A DNA stretch of 64,000 nucleotides, taken from Protonemura montana (Eukaryota > Arthropoda > Insecta > Plecoptera > Nemouridae). The stretch's first letter is position 1. Every line of letters begins with the position of its first letter. The position numbers were made by a program, and so were the translations under genes. Shown piece after piece: positions 1 through 13,070 of this stretch. The DNA lies in NCBI GenBank assembly GCA_947568835.1, contig OX387604.1:13855076-13919075 (forward strand). The letters run 5' to 3'. The notes beneath the pieces are model-generated. The model saw only the letters and a list, made by a program, of their open reading frames with translations. It did no database searches and had not been told where the DNA came from.

Positions 1-693
1 CTCACCGAACCTTCCCGAACCTCACAGAACCCCACCGAACCTCACCGAACTTAACCGAACCTAACCGAACCTAACCGAACCTAACCGAACCTAACCGAAC
101 CTAACCGAACCTAACCGAACCTAACCTAACCTAACCTAACCTAACCTAACCTAACCGAACCTAACCGAACCTAAACGGACCTAACCGAACCTAACCGAAC
201 CTAACCGAACCTAACCGAACCTAACCGAACCTAACCGAACCTAACCGAACCTAACCGAATCTTACCGAACCTAACCGAACCAAACCGAACGTAACCGAAT
301 GTAACCGAACCTAACCGAACCTAACCGAACCTAACCGAACCTAACCGAACCTAACCAAACCTAACTGATCCTAACCGAACCTAACCGAACCTAACCGAAC
401 CTAACCGAACCTAACCGAACCTAACCGAACCTAACTGATCCTAACCGAACCAAACCGAACCTAACCGAACCTAGCTGAACCTAACCGAACCAAACCGAAC
501 CTCACCGAACCTCACCGAACCTCACCGAACCGCACCGAACCTCACCGAACCTTAACGAACCTAACCGAACCTAACCGAACCTAACCGAACCTAACCGAAC
601 CACCCGAACCTAACCGAACCTAACCGAACCTAACCGAACCTAACCGAACCTAACCGAACCTAACCGAACCTAACCGAACCTAACCGAACCTAA
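1..693 (+). repeat. CCTAACCGAA 10-mer array 1 (cut by window edge)
   Basis: The array begins inside a variant patch (CTCACCGAAC, CTTCCCGAAC) that recurs at about 3733, so the true start lies to the left. A run of pure CCTAA lies at about 121-155. CTCACCGAAC variants cluster at 501-545, and a one-base loss at about 601 shifts the 10-base phase. Confidence 0.95.
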
Positions 694-1090
694 CCTCACC
701 TCACCTCACCTCACCTCACCTCACTTCACCTCACCTCACCTCACCTCACCTCACCTCACCTCACCTCACCTCACCTCACCTCACCTCACCTCACCTCACC
801 ACACCTCACCTCACCTCACCTCACCTCACCTCACCTCACCTCACCTCACCTCACCTCACCTCACCTCACCTCACCTCACCTCACCTCACCTCACCACACC
901 TCACCTCACCTCACCTCACCTCACCTCACCTCACCTCACCTCACCTCACCTCACCTCACCTCACCTCACCTCACCTCACCTCACCTCACCTCACCTCACC
1001 TCACCTCACCTCACCTCACCTCACCTCACCTCACCTCACCTCACCTCACCTCACCTCACCTTACCACACCTCACCTCACTTCACCTCACC
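694..1090 (+). repeat. CCTCA array 1
   Basis: Near-perfect CCTCA pentamers with occasional CCACA and one TTCACC variant. It follows the 10-mer array without a gap and runs into the first C-rich module. Confidence 0.95.
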
Positions 1091-1190
1091 TTACCACCCC
1101 TCCCCTCCCTAACCCCTCCCCTCCCCACCCAACCTCTCCCCTCCCCCCCTCCCCCCCCTTTCCCACCCCACCCCAGCCTCCCCTCCCCTA
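1091..1190 (+). repeat. C-rich module 1 (type A)
   Basis: Starts TTACCACCCCTCCCC, contains CTCCCTAACCCC, ACCCAACCTCTCCCC and a C run followed by TTTCCCACC, and ends CAGCCTCCCCTCCCC then TAACATAACC. This is the type A prototype of the left domain. The - strand carries several closely spaced runs of four or more G, so G-quadruplex potential is an inference. Confidence 0.93.
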
Positions 1191-1411
1191 ACATAACCTA
1201 ACCTTACCTGACCTAACCTGACCTAACCTGACCTAACCTAACCTAACCTAATCTAACCTAACCTAACCTTACCTAACCTTACCATACATTACCTTACCTT
1301 ACCTTACCTTACCTTACCTTACCTTACCTTACCTTACCTTACCTTATCTTACCTTACCTAACTTAACCTTACCTAACCTAACCTAACCTAACCTAACGTA
1401 ACCTAACCTAA
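1191..1411 (+). repeat. Spacer 1: CCTGA/CCTAA - CCTTA - CCTAA
   Basis: Three CCTGACCTAA units, then CCTAA, then a CCTTA run at about 1290-1350, then CCTAA and the short AACGTAACC end motif before the first CCGAA. Confidence 0.92.
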
Positions 1412-4400
1412 CCGAACCTAACCGAACCTAACCGAACCTAACCGAACCTTACCGAACCTAACCGAACCTAACCGAACCTAACCGAACCCAACCGAACCTA
1501 ACCGAACCTAACCGAACCTAACTGAACCTAACCGAACCTAACTGAACCTAACCGAACCTTACCGAACCTAACCGAACCTAACCGAACGTAACCGAACGTA
1601 ACCGAACCTAACCGAACCTAACCGATCCAAACCGAACCTAACCGAACCTAACCGAACCTAACCGAACCTAACCGAACCTAACCGAACCTAACCGAACCTA
1701 ACCGAACCTAACTGAACCTAACCGAACCTAACCGAACCTAACTGAACCTAACCGATTCTCAGAGAACCTCACCGAACCTCACTGAACCTCATAGAACCTC
1801 ACCGAACCTTACCGTACCTAACCGAACCTAACCGAACCTAACCGAACCTAACCGAACCTAACCAAACATAACCGAACCTACCCGAACCTAACCGAACCTG
1901 ACCGAACCTAACCGAACCTAACCGAACCTAACCGAACCTAACCGAACCTAACCGAACCTAACCGAACCTAACCGAACATAACCGAACATAACCGAACCTA
2001 ACCGAACCTAACCGAACCTAACCGAACCTTACCGAACCTAACCGAACCTAACCGAACCTAACCGAACCTAACCTTACCTTAACGAACCTAACCGAACCTA
2101 ACCAATCCTAATCGAACCAAACCGAACCTTACCGAACCTAACCGAACCTTACCGAACCTAACCGAACCTAACCGAACCTTACCGAACCTAACCGAACCTA
2201 ACCGAACCTAACCGAACCCAACCGAACCTAACCGAACCTAACCGAACCTAACCGAACCTACCTGAACCTAAACGAACCTAACCGAACCTAACCGAACCTA
2301 ACCGAACCAAACCGAACCTAACCTAACCTAACCTAACCTAACCGAACCTAACCGAACCTAACCGAACCTAACCGAACCTAACCGAACCTAACCGAACCTA
2401 ACCGAATCTTACCGAACCTAACTGAACCTAACCGAACCTAACCGAACCTAACCGAACCTAACCAAACCTAACCGAACTAAACCAAACGTAACCGAACCTA
2501 ACCGAACCTAACCGACCCTAACCGAACCTAACCGAACCTAACCGAACCTAACCGAACCGAACCTAACCGAACCTAACTGAACCTAACCGAACCTAACCGA
2601 ACCTAACCGAACATAACCGAACCTAACCGAACCTAACCGAACCTAACCGAACCTAACCGAACCTAACCGAACCTAACCTAACCTAACCTAACCTAACCGA
2701 ACCTAACCGAACCTAACCGAACCTAACCGAACCTAACCGAACCTAACCGAACCTAACCGAACCTAACCGAACCTAACCAAACATAACCAAACCTACCCGA
2801 ACCTAACCGAACCTAACCGAACCTAACCGAACCTAACCGAACCTAACCGAACCTAACCGAACCTAACCGAACCTAACCGAACCTAACCGAACCTAACCGA
2901 ACATAACCGAACATAACCGAACCTAACCGAACCTAACCGAACCTAACCGAACCTAACCGAACCTAACCGAACCTAACCGAACCTAACCGAACCTAACCTT
3001 ACCTTAACGAACCTAACCGAACCTAACCAATCCTAACCGAACCAAACCGAACCTAACCGAACCTAACCGAACCTTACCGAACCTAACCGAACCTAACCGA
3101 ACCTTACCGAACCTAACCGAACCTAACCGAACCTAACTGAACCTAACCAAACCTAACCGAACCTAACCGAACCCAACCGAACCTAACCGAACCTACCCGA
3201 ACCTAAAGGAACCTAACCGAACCTAACCGAACCTAACCGAACCAAACCGAACCTAACCTAACCTAACCTAACCTAACCGAACCTAACCGAACCTAACCGA
3301 ACCTAACCGAACCTAACCGAACCTAACCGAACCTAACCGAACATAACCGAATCTTACCGAACCTAACTGAACCTAACCGAACCTAACCGAACCTAACCGA
3401 ACCTAACCGAACCTAACCGAACGAAACCAAACGTAACCGAACCTAACTGAACCTAACCGAACCTAACCGAACCTAACCGAACCTAACCGAACCTAACCGA
3501 ACCGAACCTAACCGAACCTAACCGAACCTAACCGAACCTAACCGAACCTAACCGAACATAACCGAACCTAACCGAACCTAACCGAACCTAACCGAACCTA
3601 ACCGAACCTAACCGAACCTAACCTAACCTAACCTAACCGAACCTAACCGAACCTAACCGAACCTAACCTAACCTCACCGAACCTCACTGAACCTCACCGA
3701 ACCTGACCAAACCTCACCGAACATCACCTAACCTCACCGAACCTTCCCGAACCTCACAGAACCCCACCGAACCTCACCGAACTTAACCGAACCTAACCGA
3801 ACCTAACCGAACCTAACCGAGCCTAACCGAACCTAACCGAACCTAACCGAACCTAACCTAACCTAACCTAACCTAACCTAACCTAACCGAACCTAACCGA
3901 ACCTAAACGGACCTAACCGAACCTAACCGAACCTAACCGAACCTAACCGAACCTAACCGAACCTAACCGAACCTAACCGAACCTAACCGAATCTTACCGA
4001 ACCTAACCGAACCAAACCGAACGTAACCGAATGTAACCGAACCTAACCGAACCTAACCGAACCTAACCGAACCTAACCGAACCTAACCGAACCTAACTGA
4101 TCCTAACCGAACCTAACCGAACCTAACCGAACCTAACCGAACCTAACCGAACCTAACCGAACCTAACTGATCCTAACCGAACCTAACCGAACCTAACCGA
4201 ACCTAGCTGAACCTAACCGAACCAAACCGAACCTCACCGAACCTCACCGAACCTCACCGAACCTCACCGAACCTCACCGAACCTTAACGAACCTAACCGA
4301 ACCTAACCGAACCTAACCGAACCTAACCGAACCTAACCGAACCTAACCGAACCTAACCGAACCTAACCGAACCTAACCGAACCTAACCGAACCTAACCGA

Positions 4401-4416
4401 ACCTAACCGAACCTAA
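1412..4416 (+). repeat. CCTAACCGAA 10-mer array 2
   Basis: One of the longest 10-mer stretches (about 3.0 kb). It carries the palindromic landmark at 1756-1766 and an internal direct duplication of about 925 bp (about 1861-2785 versus 2786-3710). From about 3733 it starts a second copy of the sequence at position 1. Double CCGAA phase shifts lie near 2555 and 3500. Confidence 0.95.
1754..1825 (+). repeat. Landmark patch with TTCTCAGAGAA palindrome (first of 13)
   Basis: A patch of variant 10-mers starting GATTCTCAGAGAACC and ending near CTTACCGTACC. It holds a perfect 5+1+5 inverted repeat, TTCTC-A-GAGAA. Other copies of the palindrome start at 5499, 12190, 13932, 17139, 19642, 21428, 22512, 25794, 27575, 28659, 31915 and 33375. 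All are left of 34 kb. No function is known to me; it is useful as a marker of duplicated units. Confidence 0.9.
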
Positions 4417-4833
4417 CCTCACCTCACCTCACCTCACCTCACCTCACCTCACCTCACCTCACCTCACCTCACCTCACCTCACCTCACCTCACCTCACCTC
4501 ACCTCACCTCACCTCACCTCACCTCACCTCACCACACCTCACCTCACCTCACCTCACCTCACCTCACCTCACCTCACCTCACCTCACCTCACCTCACCTC
4601 ACCTCACCTCACCTCACCTCACCTCACCTCACCACACCTCACCTCACCTCACCTCACCTCACCTCACCTCACCTCACCTCACCTCACCTCACCTCACCTC
4701 ACCTCACCTCACCTCACCTCACCTCACCTCACCTCACCTCACCTCACCTCACCTCACCTCACCTCACCTCACCTCACCTCACCTCACCTCACCTCACCTC
4801 ACCTTACCACACCTCACCTCACTTCACCTCACC
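4417..4833 (+). repeat. CCTCA array 2
   Basis: Counterpart of the array at 694-1090, with CCACA interruptions at similar places, as expected if the two belong to one duplicated unit. Confidence 0.95.
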
Positions 4834-4933
4834 TTACCACCCCTCCCCTCCCTAACCCCTCCCCTCCCCACCCAACCTCTCCCCTCCCCCCCTCCCCCCC
4901 CTTTCCCACCCCACCCCAGCCTCCCCTCCCCTA
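4834..4933 (+). repeat. C-rich module 2 (type A)
   Basis: Essentially identical to module 1, about 3743 bp downstream of it, including the same C-run pattern before TTTCCC. Confidence 0.93.
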
Positions 4934-5154
4934 ACATAACCTAACCTTACCTGACCTAACCTGACCTAACCTGACCTAACCTAACCTAACCTAATCTAAC
5001 CTAACCTAACCTTACCTAACCTTACCATACATTACCTTACCTTACCTTACCTTACCTTACCTTACCTTACCTTACCTTACCTTACCTTACCTAACCTTAC
5101 CTAACTTAACCTTACCTAACCTAACCTAACCTAACCTAACGTTACCTAACCTAA
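4934..5154 (+). repeat. Spacer 2: CCTGA/CCTAA - CCTTA - CCTAA
   Basis: Same order as spacer 1. The end motif AACGTAACC is changed to AACGTTACC here. Confidence 0.92.
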
Positions 5155-7259
5155 CCGAACCTAACCGAACCTAACCGAACCTAACCGAACCTTACCGAAC
5201 CTAACCGAACCTAACCGAACCTAACCGAACCCAACCGAACCTAACCGAACCTAACCGAACCTAACTGAACCTAACCGAACCTAACTGAACCTAACCGAAC
5301 CTTACCGAACCTAACCGAACCTAACCGAACGTAACCGAACATAACCGAACCTAACCGAACCTAACCGAACCTAACCGAACCTAACCGAACCTAACCGAAC
5401 CTAACCGAACCTAACCGAACCTAACCGAACCCAACCGAACCTAACCGAACCTAACTGAACCTAACCGAACCTAACCGAACCTAACTGAACCTAACCGATT
5501 CTCAGAGAACCTCACCGAACCTCACTGAACCTCATAGAACCTCACCGAACCATACCGTACCTAACCGAACCTAACCGAACCTAACCGAACCTAACCGAAC
5601 CTAACCAAACATAACCGAACGTACCCGAACCTAACCGAACCTGACCGAACCTAACCGAACCTAACCGAACCTAACCGAACCTAACCGAACCTAACCGAAC
5701 CTAACCGAACCTAACCGAACATAACCGAACATAACCGAACCTAACCGAACCTAACCGAACCTAACCGAACCTTACCGAACCTAACCGAACCTAACCGAAC
5801 CTAACCGAACCTAACCTTACCTTAACGAACCTAACCGAACCTAACCAATCCTAACCGAACCAAACCGAACCTTACCGAACCAAACCGAACCTTACCGAAC
5901 CTAACCGAACCTAACCGAACCTTACCGAACCTAACCGAACCTAACCGAACCTAACCGAACCCAACCGAACCTAACCGAACCTAACCGAACCAAACCGAAC
6001 CTACCCGAACCTAAACGAACCTAACCGAACCTAACCGAACCTAACCGAACCAAACCGAACCTAACCTAACCTAACCTAACCTAACCGAACCTAACCGAAC
6101 CTAACCGAACCTAACCGAACCTAACCGAACCTAACCGAACCTAACCGAATCTTACCGAACCTAACTGAACCTAACCGAACCTAACCGAACCTAACCGAAC
6201 CTAACCAAACCTAACCGAACTAAACCAAACGTAACCGAACCTAACCGAACCTAACCGAACCTAACCGAACCTAACCGAACCTAACCGAACCTAACCGAAC
6301 CGAACCTAACCGAACCTAACCGAACCTAACCGAACCTAACCGAACCTAACCGAACATAACCGAACCTAACCGAACCTAACCGAACCTGACCGAACCTAAC
6401 CGAACCTAACCGAACCTAACCTAACCTAACCTAACCTAACCGAACCTAACCGAACCTAACCGAACCTAACCGAACCTCACCGAACCTCACCGAACCTCAC
6501 CGAACCTGACCAAACCTCACCGAACATCACCTAACCTCACCGAACCTCACCTCACCTCACCGAACCCTACCAAACCTCACTTAACTTAACCGAACCTAAC
6601 CGAACCTAACCGAACCTAACCGAACCTAACCGAACCTAACCGAACCTAACCGAACCTAACCTAACCTAACCTAACCTAACCTAACCTAACCGAACCTAAC
6701 CGAACCTAAACGGACCTAACCGAACCTAACCGAACCTAACCGAACCTAACCGAACCTAACCGAACCTAACCGAACCTAACCGAACCTAACCGAATCTTAC
6801 CGAACCTAACCGAACCAAACCGAACGTAACCGAACCTTACCGAACCTTACCGAACCTAACCGAACCTAACCGAACCTAACCGAACCTAACCGAAACTAAC
6901 TGATCCTAACCGAACCTAACCGAACCTAACCGAACCTAACCGAACCTAAACGAACCTAACCGAACCTCACCGAACCTCACCGAACCTCACCGAACCTCAC
7001 CGAACCTCACCGAACCTTAACGAACCTAACCGAACCTAACCGAACCTAACCGAACCTAACCGAACCTAACCGAACCTAACCGAACCTAACCGAACCTAAC
7101 CGAACCTAACCGAACCTAACCGAACCTAACCGAACCTAACCGAACCTAACCGAACCTAACCGAACCTAACCGAACCTAACCGAACCTAACCGAACCTAAC
7201 CGAACAAAACCTAACCTAACCGAACCTAACCGAACCTAACCGAACCTAACCGAACCTAA
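5155..7259 (+). repeat. CCTAACCGAA 10-mer array 3
   Basis: Matches array 2 at an offset of about 3743 through about 6540 but has only one copy of the 925-bp segment. The palindromic landmark is at 5499-5509. At about 6540-6595 it departs from array 2 with CTCACCTCACC and ACTTAACTTAACC variants, which marks the edge of the duplicated unit. Confidence 0.95.
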
Positions 7260-7666
7260 CCTCACCTTACCTCACCTAACCTCACCTAACCTCACCTCAA
7301 CTTACCTCACCTCACATCACCTCACCTCACCTCACCTCACCTCACCTCACCTCACCTCACCTCACCTCACCTCACCTCACCTCACCTCACCTCACCTCAC
7401 CTCACCTCACCTCACCTCACCACACCTCACCTCACCTCACCTCACCTCACCTCACCTCACCTCACCTCACCTCACCTCACCTCACCTCACCTCACCTCAC
7501 CTCACCTCACCTCACCTCACCTCACCTCACCTCACCACACCTCACCTCACCTCACCTCACCTCACCTCACCTCACCTCACCTCACCTCACCTCACCGCAC
7601 CTCACCTCACCTCACCTCACCTCACCTCACCTCACCTCACCACACCTCACCTCACTTCACCTCACC
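7260..7666 (+). repeat. CCTCA array 3
   Basis: Opens with a transition of alternating CCTTA, CCTAA and CCTCA units (about 7260-7320), then near-pure CCTCA with CCACA and one CCGCA variant. Confidence 0.95.
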
Positions 7667-7762
7667 TTACCACCCCTCCCCTCCCTAACCACTCCCCACC
7701 CCACCCAACCTCTCCCCTCCCCCCTCCCCCCCTTTCCAAACCCACCCCAGCCTCCCCTCCCC
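7667..7762 (+). repeat. C-rich module 3 (type A)
   Basis: Type A with CCTAACCACTCCCCACC in place of the usual CCTAACCCCTCCCC, and TTTCCAAACCC after the C run. Confidence 0.92.
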
Positions 7763-7961
7763 TAACATAACCTTACCTTACCTGACCTAACCTGACCTAA
7801 CCTGACCTAACCTAACCTAACCTAACCTAACCTTACCTAACCTTACCTAACCTTACCTTACATTACCTTACCTTACCTTACCTTACCTTACCTTACCTAA
7901 CCTTACCTAACTTAACCTTACCTAACCTTACCTAACCTAACCTAACGTAACCTAACCTAAC
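7763..7961 (+). repeat. Spacer 3: CCTGA/CCTAA - CCTTA - CCTAA
   Basis: Usual order, with a shorter CCTTA run (about 7856-7896). Ends AACGTAACC. Confidence 0.92.
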
Positions 7962-8764
7962 CGAACCTTACCGAACCTAACCGAACCTAACCAAACGTAA
8001 CCGAACGTAACCGAACCTAACCGAACCTAACCGAACCTAACCGAACCTAACCGAACCTAACCGAACCTAACCGAACCTAACCGAACCTAACCGAACCTAA
8101 CCGAACCTAACTGAACCTAACTAAACCTAACCGAACCTAACCGAACCTCACCGAACCTCACCAAACCTCACCGAACATCACTTACCTCACCGAACCTCAC
8201 CGAACCTAACCGAACCTCACCGAACCTCACCGAACTTAAGCGAACCTAACCGAACCTAACCTAACCTAACCGAACTCAACCGAACCTAACCGAACCTAAC
8301 CGTATCTAACCTAACCTAACCTAACCTAACCTAACCTAACCTAACCGAACCTAACCGAACCTAAACGAACCTAACCGAACCTAACCGAACCTAACCGAAC
8401 CTAACCGAACCTAACCGAACCTAACCGAACCTAACCGAACCTAACCGAATCTTACCGAACCTAACCGAACCTAACCGAACGTAACCGAACGTAACCGAAC
8501 CTAACCGAACCTAACCGAACCTAACCGAACCTAACCGAACCTAACCGAACCTAACTGATCCTAACCGAACCTAACCGAACCTAACCGAACCTAACCGAAC
8601 CTAACCGAACCTAATCGAACCTCACCGAACCTCACCGAACCTCACCGAACCTCACCGAACCTCACCGAACCTTAACGAACCTAACCGAACCTAACCGAAC
8701 CTAACCGAACCTAACCGAACCTAACCGAACCTAACCGAACCTAACCGAACCTAACCGAACCTAA
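7962..8764 (+). repeat. CCTAACCGAA 10-mer array 4
   Basis: A short array without the palindromic landmark. It carries paired CGTAACCGAA variants and a block of CTCACCGAAC units at about 8621-8670 just before the next CCTCA array. Confidence 0.95.
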
Positions 8765-9336
8765 CCTCACCTCACCTCACCTCACCTCACCTCACCTCAC
8801 CTCACCTCACCTCACCTCACCTCACCTCACCTCACCTCATTTCACCTCACCTCACCTCACCTCACCTCACCTCACGTCACCTCACCTCACCTCACCTCAC
8901 CTCACCTCACCTCACCTCACCTCACCCCACCTCACCTCACCTCACCTCACCTCACCTCACCTCACCTCACCTCACCTCACCTCACCTCACCTCACCTCAC
9001 CTCACCTCACCTCACCTCACCTCACCTCACCTCACCTCACCTCACCTCACCTCACCTCACCTCACCTCACCTCACCTCACCTCACCTCACCTCACCTCAC
9101 CTCACCTCACCTCACCTCACCTCACCTCACCTCACCTCACCTCACCTCACCTCACCTCACCTCACCTCACCTCACCTCACCTCACCTCACCTCACCTCAC
9201 CTCACCTCACCTCACCTCACCTCACCTCACCACACCTCACCTCACCTCACCTCAGCTCACCTCACCTCACCTCACCTCACCTCACCTCACCTCACCTCAC
9301 CTCACCTCACAACACCTCACCTCACCTCACCTCACC
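8765..9336 (+). repeat. CCTCA array 4 (longest)
   Basis: About 570 bp, the longest CCTCA run in the window. Very few variants: TTCACC, CGTCACC, CCCCA, CAGCTCACC and CAACACC. Confidence 0.95.
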
Positions 9337-9436
9337 TTACCACCCCTCCCCTCCCCCTCTTCTCCCCACCCCACCCAACCTCTCCCCTCCCCCCCTCCCA
9401 CCCCCTTCCCCACCCCACCCCAGCCTCCCCTCCCCT
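9337..9436 (+). repeat. C-rich module 4 (divergent type A)
   Basis: Lacks the CCTAACCCC segment and has CCCCCTCTTCTCCCC instead. Ends CCCCTAGCATAACC, where all other type A modules end CCCCTAACATAACC. Confidence 0.9.
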
Positions 9437-9488
9437 AGCATAACCTTACCTTACCTGACCTAACCTGACCTAACCTAACCTAACCTAA
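9437..9488 (+). repeat. Spacer 4 (truncated)
   Basis: Only the CCTTA/CCTGA/CCTAA opening is present. The CCTTA run and the AACGTAACC end motif are missing, so the 10-mer array starts almost at once. Confidence 0.9.
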
Positions 9489-11478
9489 CCGAACCTAACC
9501 GAACCTACACGAACCTAACCGAACCTAACCGAACCTTACCGAACCCAACCGAACCTTACCGAATTTAACCGAACCTAACCGAACCTAACCGAACCTAACC
9601 GAAACTAACCGAACCTAACCGAACCTAACCGAACCTAACCGAACCTAACCGAACCTAACCAAACCTAACCGAACCTAACCGAACCTAACCGAACATAACC
9701 AAACCTAACCGAACCTTACCGAACCTAACCGAACCTAACCGAACTTAACCGAACCTAACCGAACCTAACCTAACCTAACCTAAATTAAACGAACCTAACC
9801 GAACCTAACCGAACCTAACCGAACCTAACCGAACCTAACCGAACCTAACCGAACCTTACCGAACCTAACCGAACCTAACCGAACCCAACCGAACCTAACC
9901 GAACCTAACCGAACCTTACTGAACCTAACCGAACCTAACCGAACCTAACCGAACCTAACCAAATCTAACCAAACCTAACCGAACCTAACCGAACCTTACC
10001 GAACCTAACCGAACCTAACCGAACCCAACCGAACCTAACCGAACCTAACCGAACCTAACCGAACCTAACCGAACCTAACCGAACCTAACCGAACCTAACC
10101 GAACCTAACCTTACCTTAACGAACCTAACCGAACCTAACCGAACCTAACTGAACCTTACCGAACCTAACCGAACCTAACCGAACCTAACCGAACCCAACC
10201 GAACCTAACCGAACCTAACCGAAACTAACTGAACCTAACCGAACCTAACTGAACCTAACCGAACCTTACCGAACCTAACCGAACCTAACCGAACCTACCA
10301 GAACCTAAACGAACCTAACCGAACCTAACCGAACCTAACCGAACCAAACCGAACCTAACCTAACCTAACCTAACCTAACCGAACCTAACCGAACCCAACC
10401 GAACCTTACCGAACCTAACCGAACCTAACCGAACCTAACCGAATCTTACCGAACCTAACTGAACCTAACCGAACCTAACCGAACCTAACCGAACCTAACC
10501 GAACCTAACCGAACGTAACCAAACGTAACCGAACCTAACCGAACCTAACCGAACCTAACCGAACCTAACCGAACCTAACCGAAAATAACCGACCCGAACC
10601 TAACCGAACCTAACCGAACCTAACCGAACCTAACCGAACCTAACCGAACATAACCGAACCTAACCGAACCTAACCGAACCTAACCGAACCTAACCGAACC
10701 TAACCGAACCTTACCTAACCTAACCTAACCTAACCTAACCGAACCTAACCGAACCTAACCGAACCTAACCGAACCTCACCGAACCTCACCGGACCTCACC
10801 GAACCTGACCAAACCTCACCGAACCTAACCGAACCTAACCGAACCTAACCGAACCTAACCGAACCTCACCGAATCTAACCGAACCTAACCGAACCTAACC
10901 TAACCTAACCTAACCTAACCTAACCTAACCGAACCTAACCGAACCTAAACGGACCTAACCGAACCTAATCGAACCTAACCGAACCTAACCGAACCTAACC
11001 GAACCTAACGGAACCTAACCGAACCTAACCGAATCTTACCGAACCTAACCGAACCAAACCGAACGTAACCGAACGTAAGCGAACCTAACCGAACCTAACC
11101 GAACCTAACCGAACCTAACCGAACCTAACCGAACCTAACTGATCCTAACCGAACCTAACCGAACCTAACCGAACCTAACCGAACCTAACCGAACCTAACC
11201 GAACCTCACCGAACCTCACCGAACCTCACCGAACCTCACCGAACCTCACCGAACATTAACGAACCTAACCGAACCTAACCGAACCTAACCGAACCTAACC
11301 GAACCTAACCGAACCTAACCGAACCTAACCGAACCTAACCGAACCTAACCGAACCTAACCGAACCTAACCGAACCTAACCGAACCTAACCGAACCTAACC
11401 GAACCTAACCGAACCTAACCGAACAAAACCTAACCTAACCGAACCTAACCGAACCTAACCGAACCTAACCGAACCTAA
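9489..11478 (+). repeat. CCTAACCGAA 10-mer array 5
   Basis: No palindromic landmark. It carries CCGAAAATAACCGACCCGAAC at about 10583-10603, a variant patch that recurs at about 14841, 23421, 29569 and 29932. A CTCACCGAAC block at about 11204-11252 precedes the CCTCA array. Confidence 0.95.
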
Positions 11479-11750
11479 CCTCACCTTACCTCACCTAACC
11501 TCACCTTACCTCACCTCAACTCACCTCACCTTACATCACCTCACCTCACCTCACCTCACCTCACCTCACCTCACCTCACCTCACCTCACCTCACCTCACC
11601 TCACCTCACCTCACCTCACCTCACCTCACCTCACCTCACCTCACCTCACCTCACCTCACCACACCTCACCTCACCTCACCTCACCTCACCTCACCTCACC
11701 TCACCTCACCTCACCTCACCTCACCTCACCTCACCTCACCTCACCTCACC
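11479..11750 (+). repeat. CCTCA array 5
   Basis: Opens with CCTTA/CCTAA/CCTCA mixed units, then near-pure CCTCA. Confidence 0.95.
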
Positions 11751-11848
11751 TTACCACCCCTCCCCTCCCTAACCCCTCCCCTCCCTACCCAACCTCTCCC
11801 CTCCCCACCTCCCCCCCTTTCCCACCCCACCCCAGCCTCCCCTCCCCT
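11751..11848 (+). repeat. C-rich module 5 (type A)
   Basis: Type A with CCCTACCCAACC in place of CCCCACCCAACC and a short C run before TTTCCC. Confidence 0.93.
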
Positions 11849-12045
11849 AACATAACCTTACCTTACCTGACCTAACCTGACCTAACCTGACCTAACCTAA
11901 CCTAACCTTACCTAACCTTACCGTACATTACCTTACCTTACCTTACCATACCTTACCTTACCTTACCATACCTTACCTTACCTTACCTTACCTAACTTAA
12001 CCTTACCTAACATAACCTAACCTAACCTAACGTAACCTAACCTAA
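11849..12045 (+). repeat. Spacer 5: CCTGA/CCTAA - CCTTA - CCTAA
   Basis: Usual order. The CCTTA run (about 11929-11990) has several CCATA variants. Confidence 0.92.
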
Positions 12046-13070
12046 CCGAACCTAACCGAACCTAACCGAACCTAACCGAACCTTACCGAACCTAACCGAA
12101 CCTAACCGAACCTAACCGAACCCAACCGAACCTAACCGAACCTAACCGAACCTAACTGAACCTAACCGAACCTAACTGAACCTAACCGATTCTCAGAGAA
12201 CCTCACCGAACCTCACCGAACCTCACAGAACCTCACCGATCCTTACCGTACCTAACCGAACCTAACCGAACCTAACTGAACCTAACCGAACCTAACCGAA
12301 CCTAACCGAACCTAACCTAACCTAACCTAACCTAACCTTACCTTACCTTACCTTACCTTACCTTACCTAACCTTACCTTAACTTACCTTACCTTACCTTA
12401 CCAAACCTTACCTAACCTAACCTAACCTAACCTAACGTAACCTAACCTAACCGAACCTAACCGAACCTAACCGAACCTAACCAAACCTTACCGAACCTAA
12501 CCTAACCAAACCGAACCTAACCTAAAGTAACCTAACCTAACCGAACCTAACCGAACCTAACCGAACCTAACCGAACCTAACGGAACCTAACCGAACCTAA
12601 CCGAATCTTACCGAACCTAACTGAACCTAACTGAACCTAACCGAACCTAACCGAACCTTACCGAACCTAACCGAACCTAACCGAATCTTACCGAACCTAA
12701 CCGAACCAAACCGAACGTAACCGAACGTAAGCGAACCTAACCGAACCTAACCGAACCTAACCGAACCTAACCGAACCTAACCGAACCTAACTGATCCAAA
12801 CCGAACCTAACCGAACCTAACCGAACCTAACCGAACCTAACCGAACTTCACCGAACCTCACCGAACCTCACCGAACCTCACCGAACCTCACCGAACATTA
12901 ACGAACCTAACCGAACCTAACCGAACCTAACCGAACCTAACCGAACCTAACCGAACCTAACCGAACCTAACCGAACCTAACCGAACCTAACCGAACCTAA
13001 CCGAACCTAACCGAACAAAACCTAACCTAACCGAACCTAACCGAACCTAACCGAACCTAACCGAACCTAA
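12046..13070 (+). repeat. CCTAACCGAA 10-mer array 6
   Basis: Carries the palindromic landmark at 12190-12200 and is split by a CCTAA/CCTTA tract at 12312-12451. Ends with an ACAAAACC variant near 13015 that recurs before many CCTCA arrays of the left domain. Confidence 0.95.
12312..12451 (+). repeat. Orphan CCTAA-CCTTA-CCTAA tract
   Basis: Looks like the second half of a spacer (CCTTA run, AACGTAACC end) but has no C-rich module in front of it. Similar tracts lie downstream of almost every palindromic landmark from here to 34 kb. Confidence 0.88.

Larger units (their letters stand above)
1..6540 (+). repeat. 3.74-kb direct duplication
   Basis: Position 11 onward matches 3743 onward, and module 1 (1091) matches module 2 (4834). 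The match ends at about 6540. The first copy has an extra 925-bp segment, so the copies differ in length. Confidence 0.88.

Noticed and set aside
1756-1766. TTCTCAGAGAA as a heat shock element
   Set aside because: Heat shock elements need TTC and GAA at a spacing of two bases; here the spacing is five.
8765-9336. Long open frames on the + strand through CCTCA arrays and C-rich modules
   Set aside because: CCTCA has no stop in any + frame, so openness is a property of the repeat. There is no start codon or codon-like variation, and the CCTAA and 10-mer flanks bring TAA stops at short intervals.
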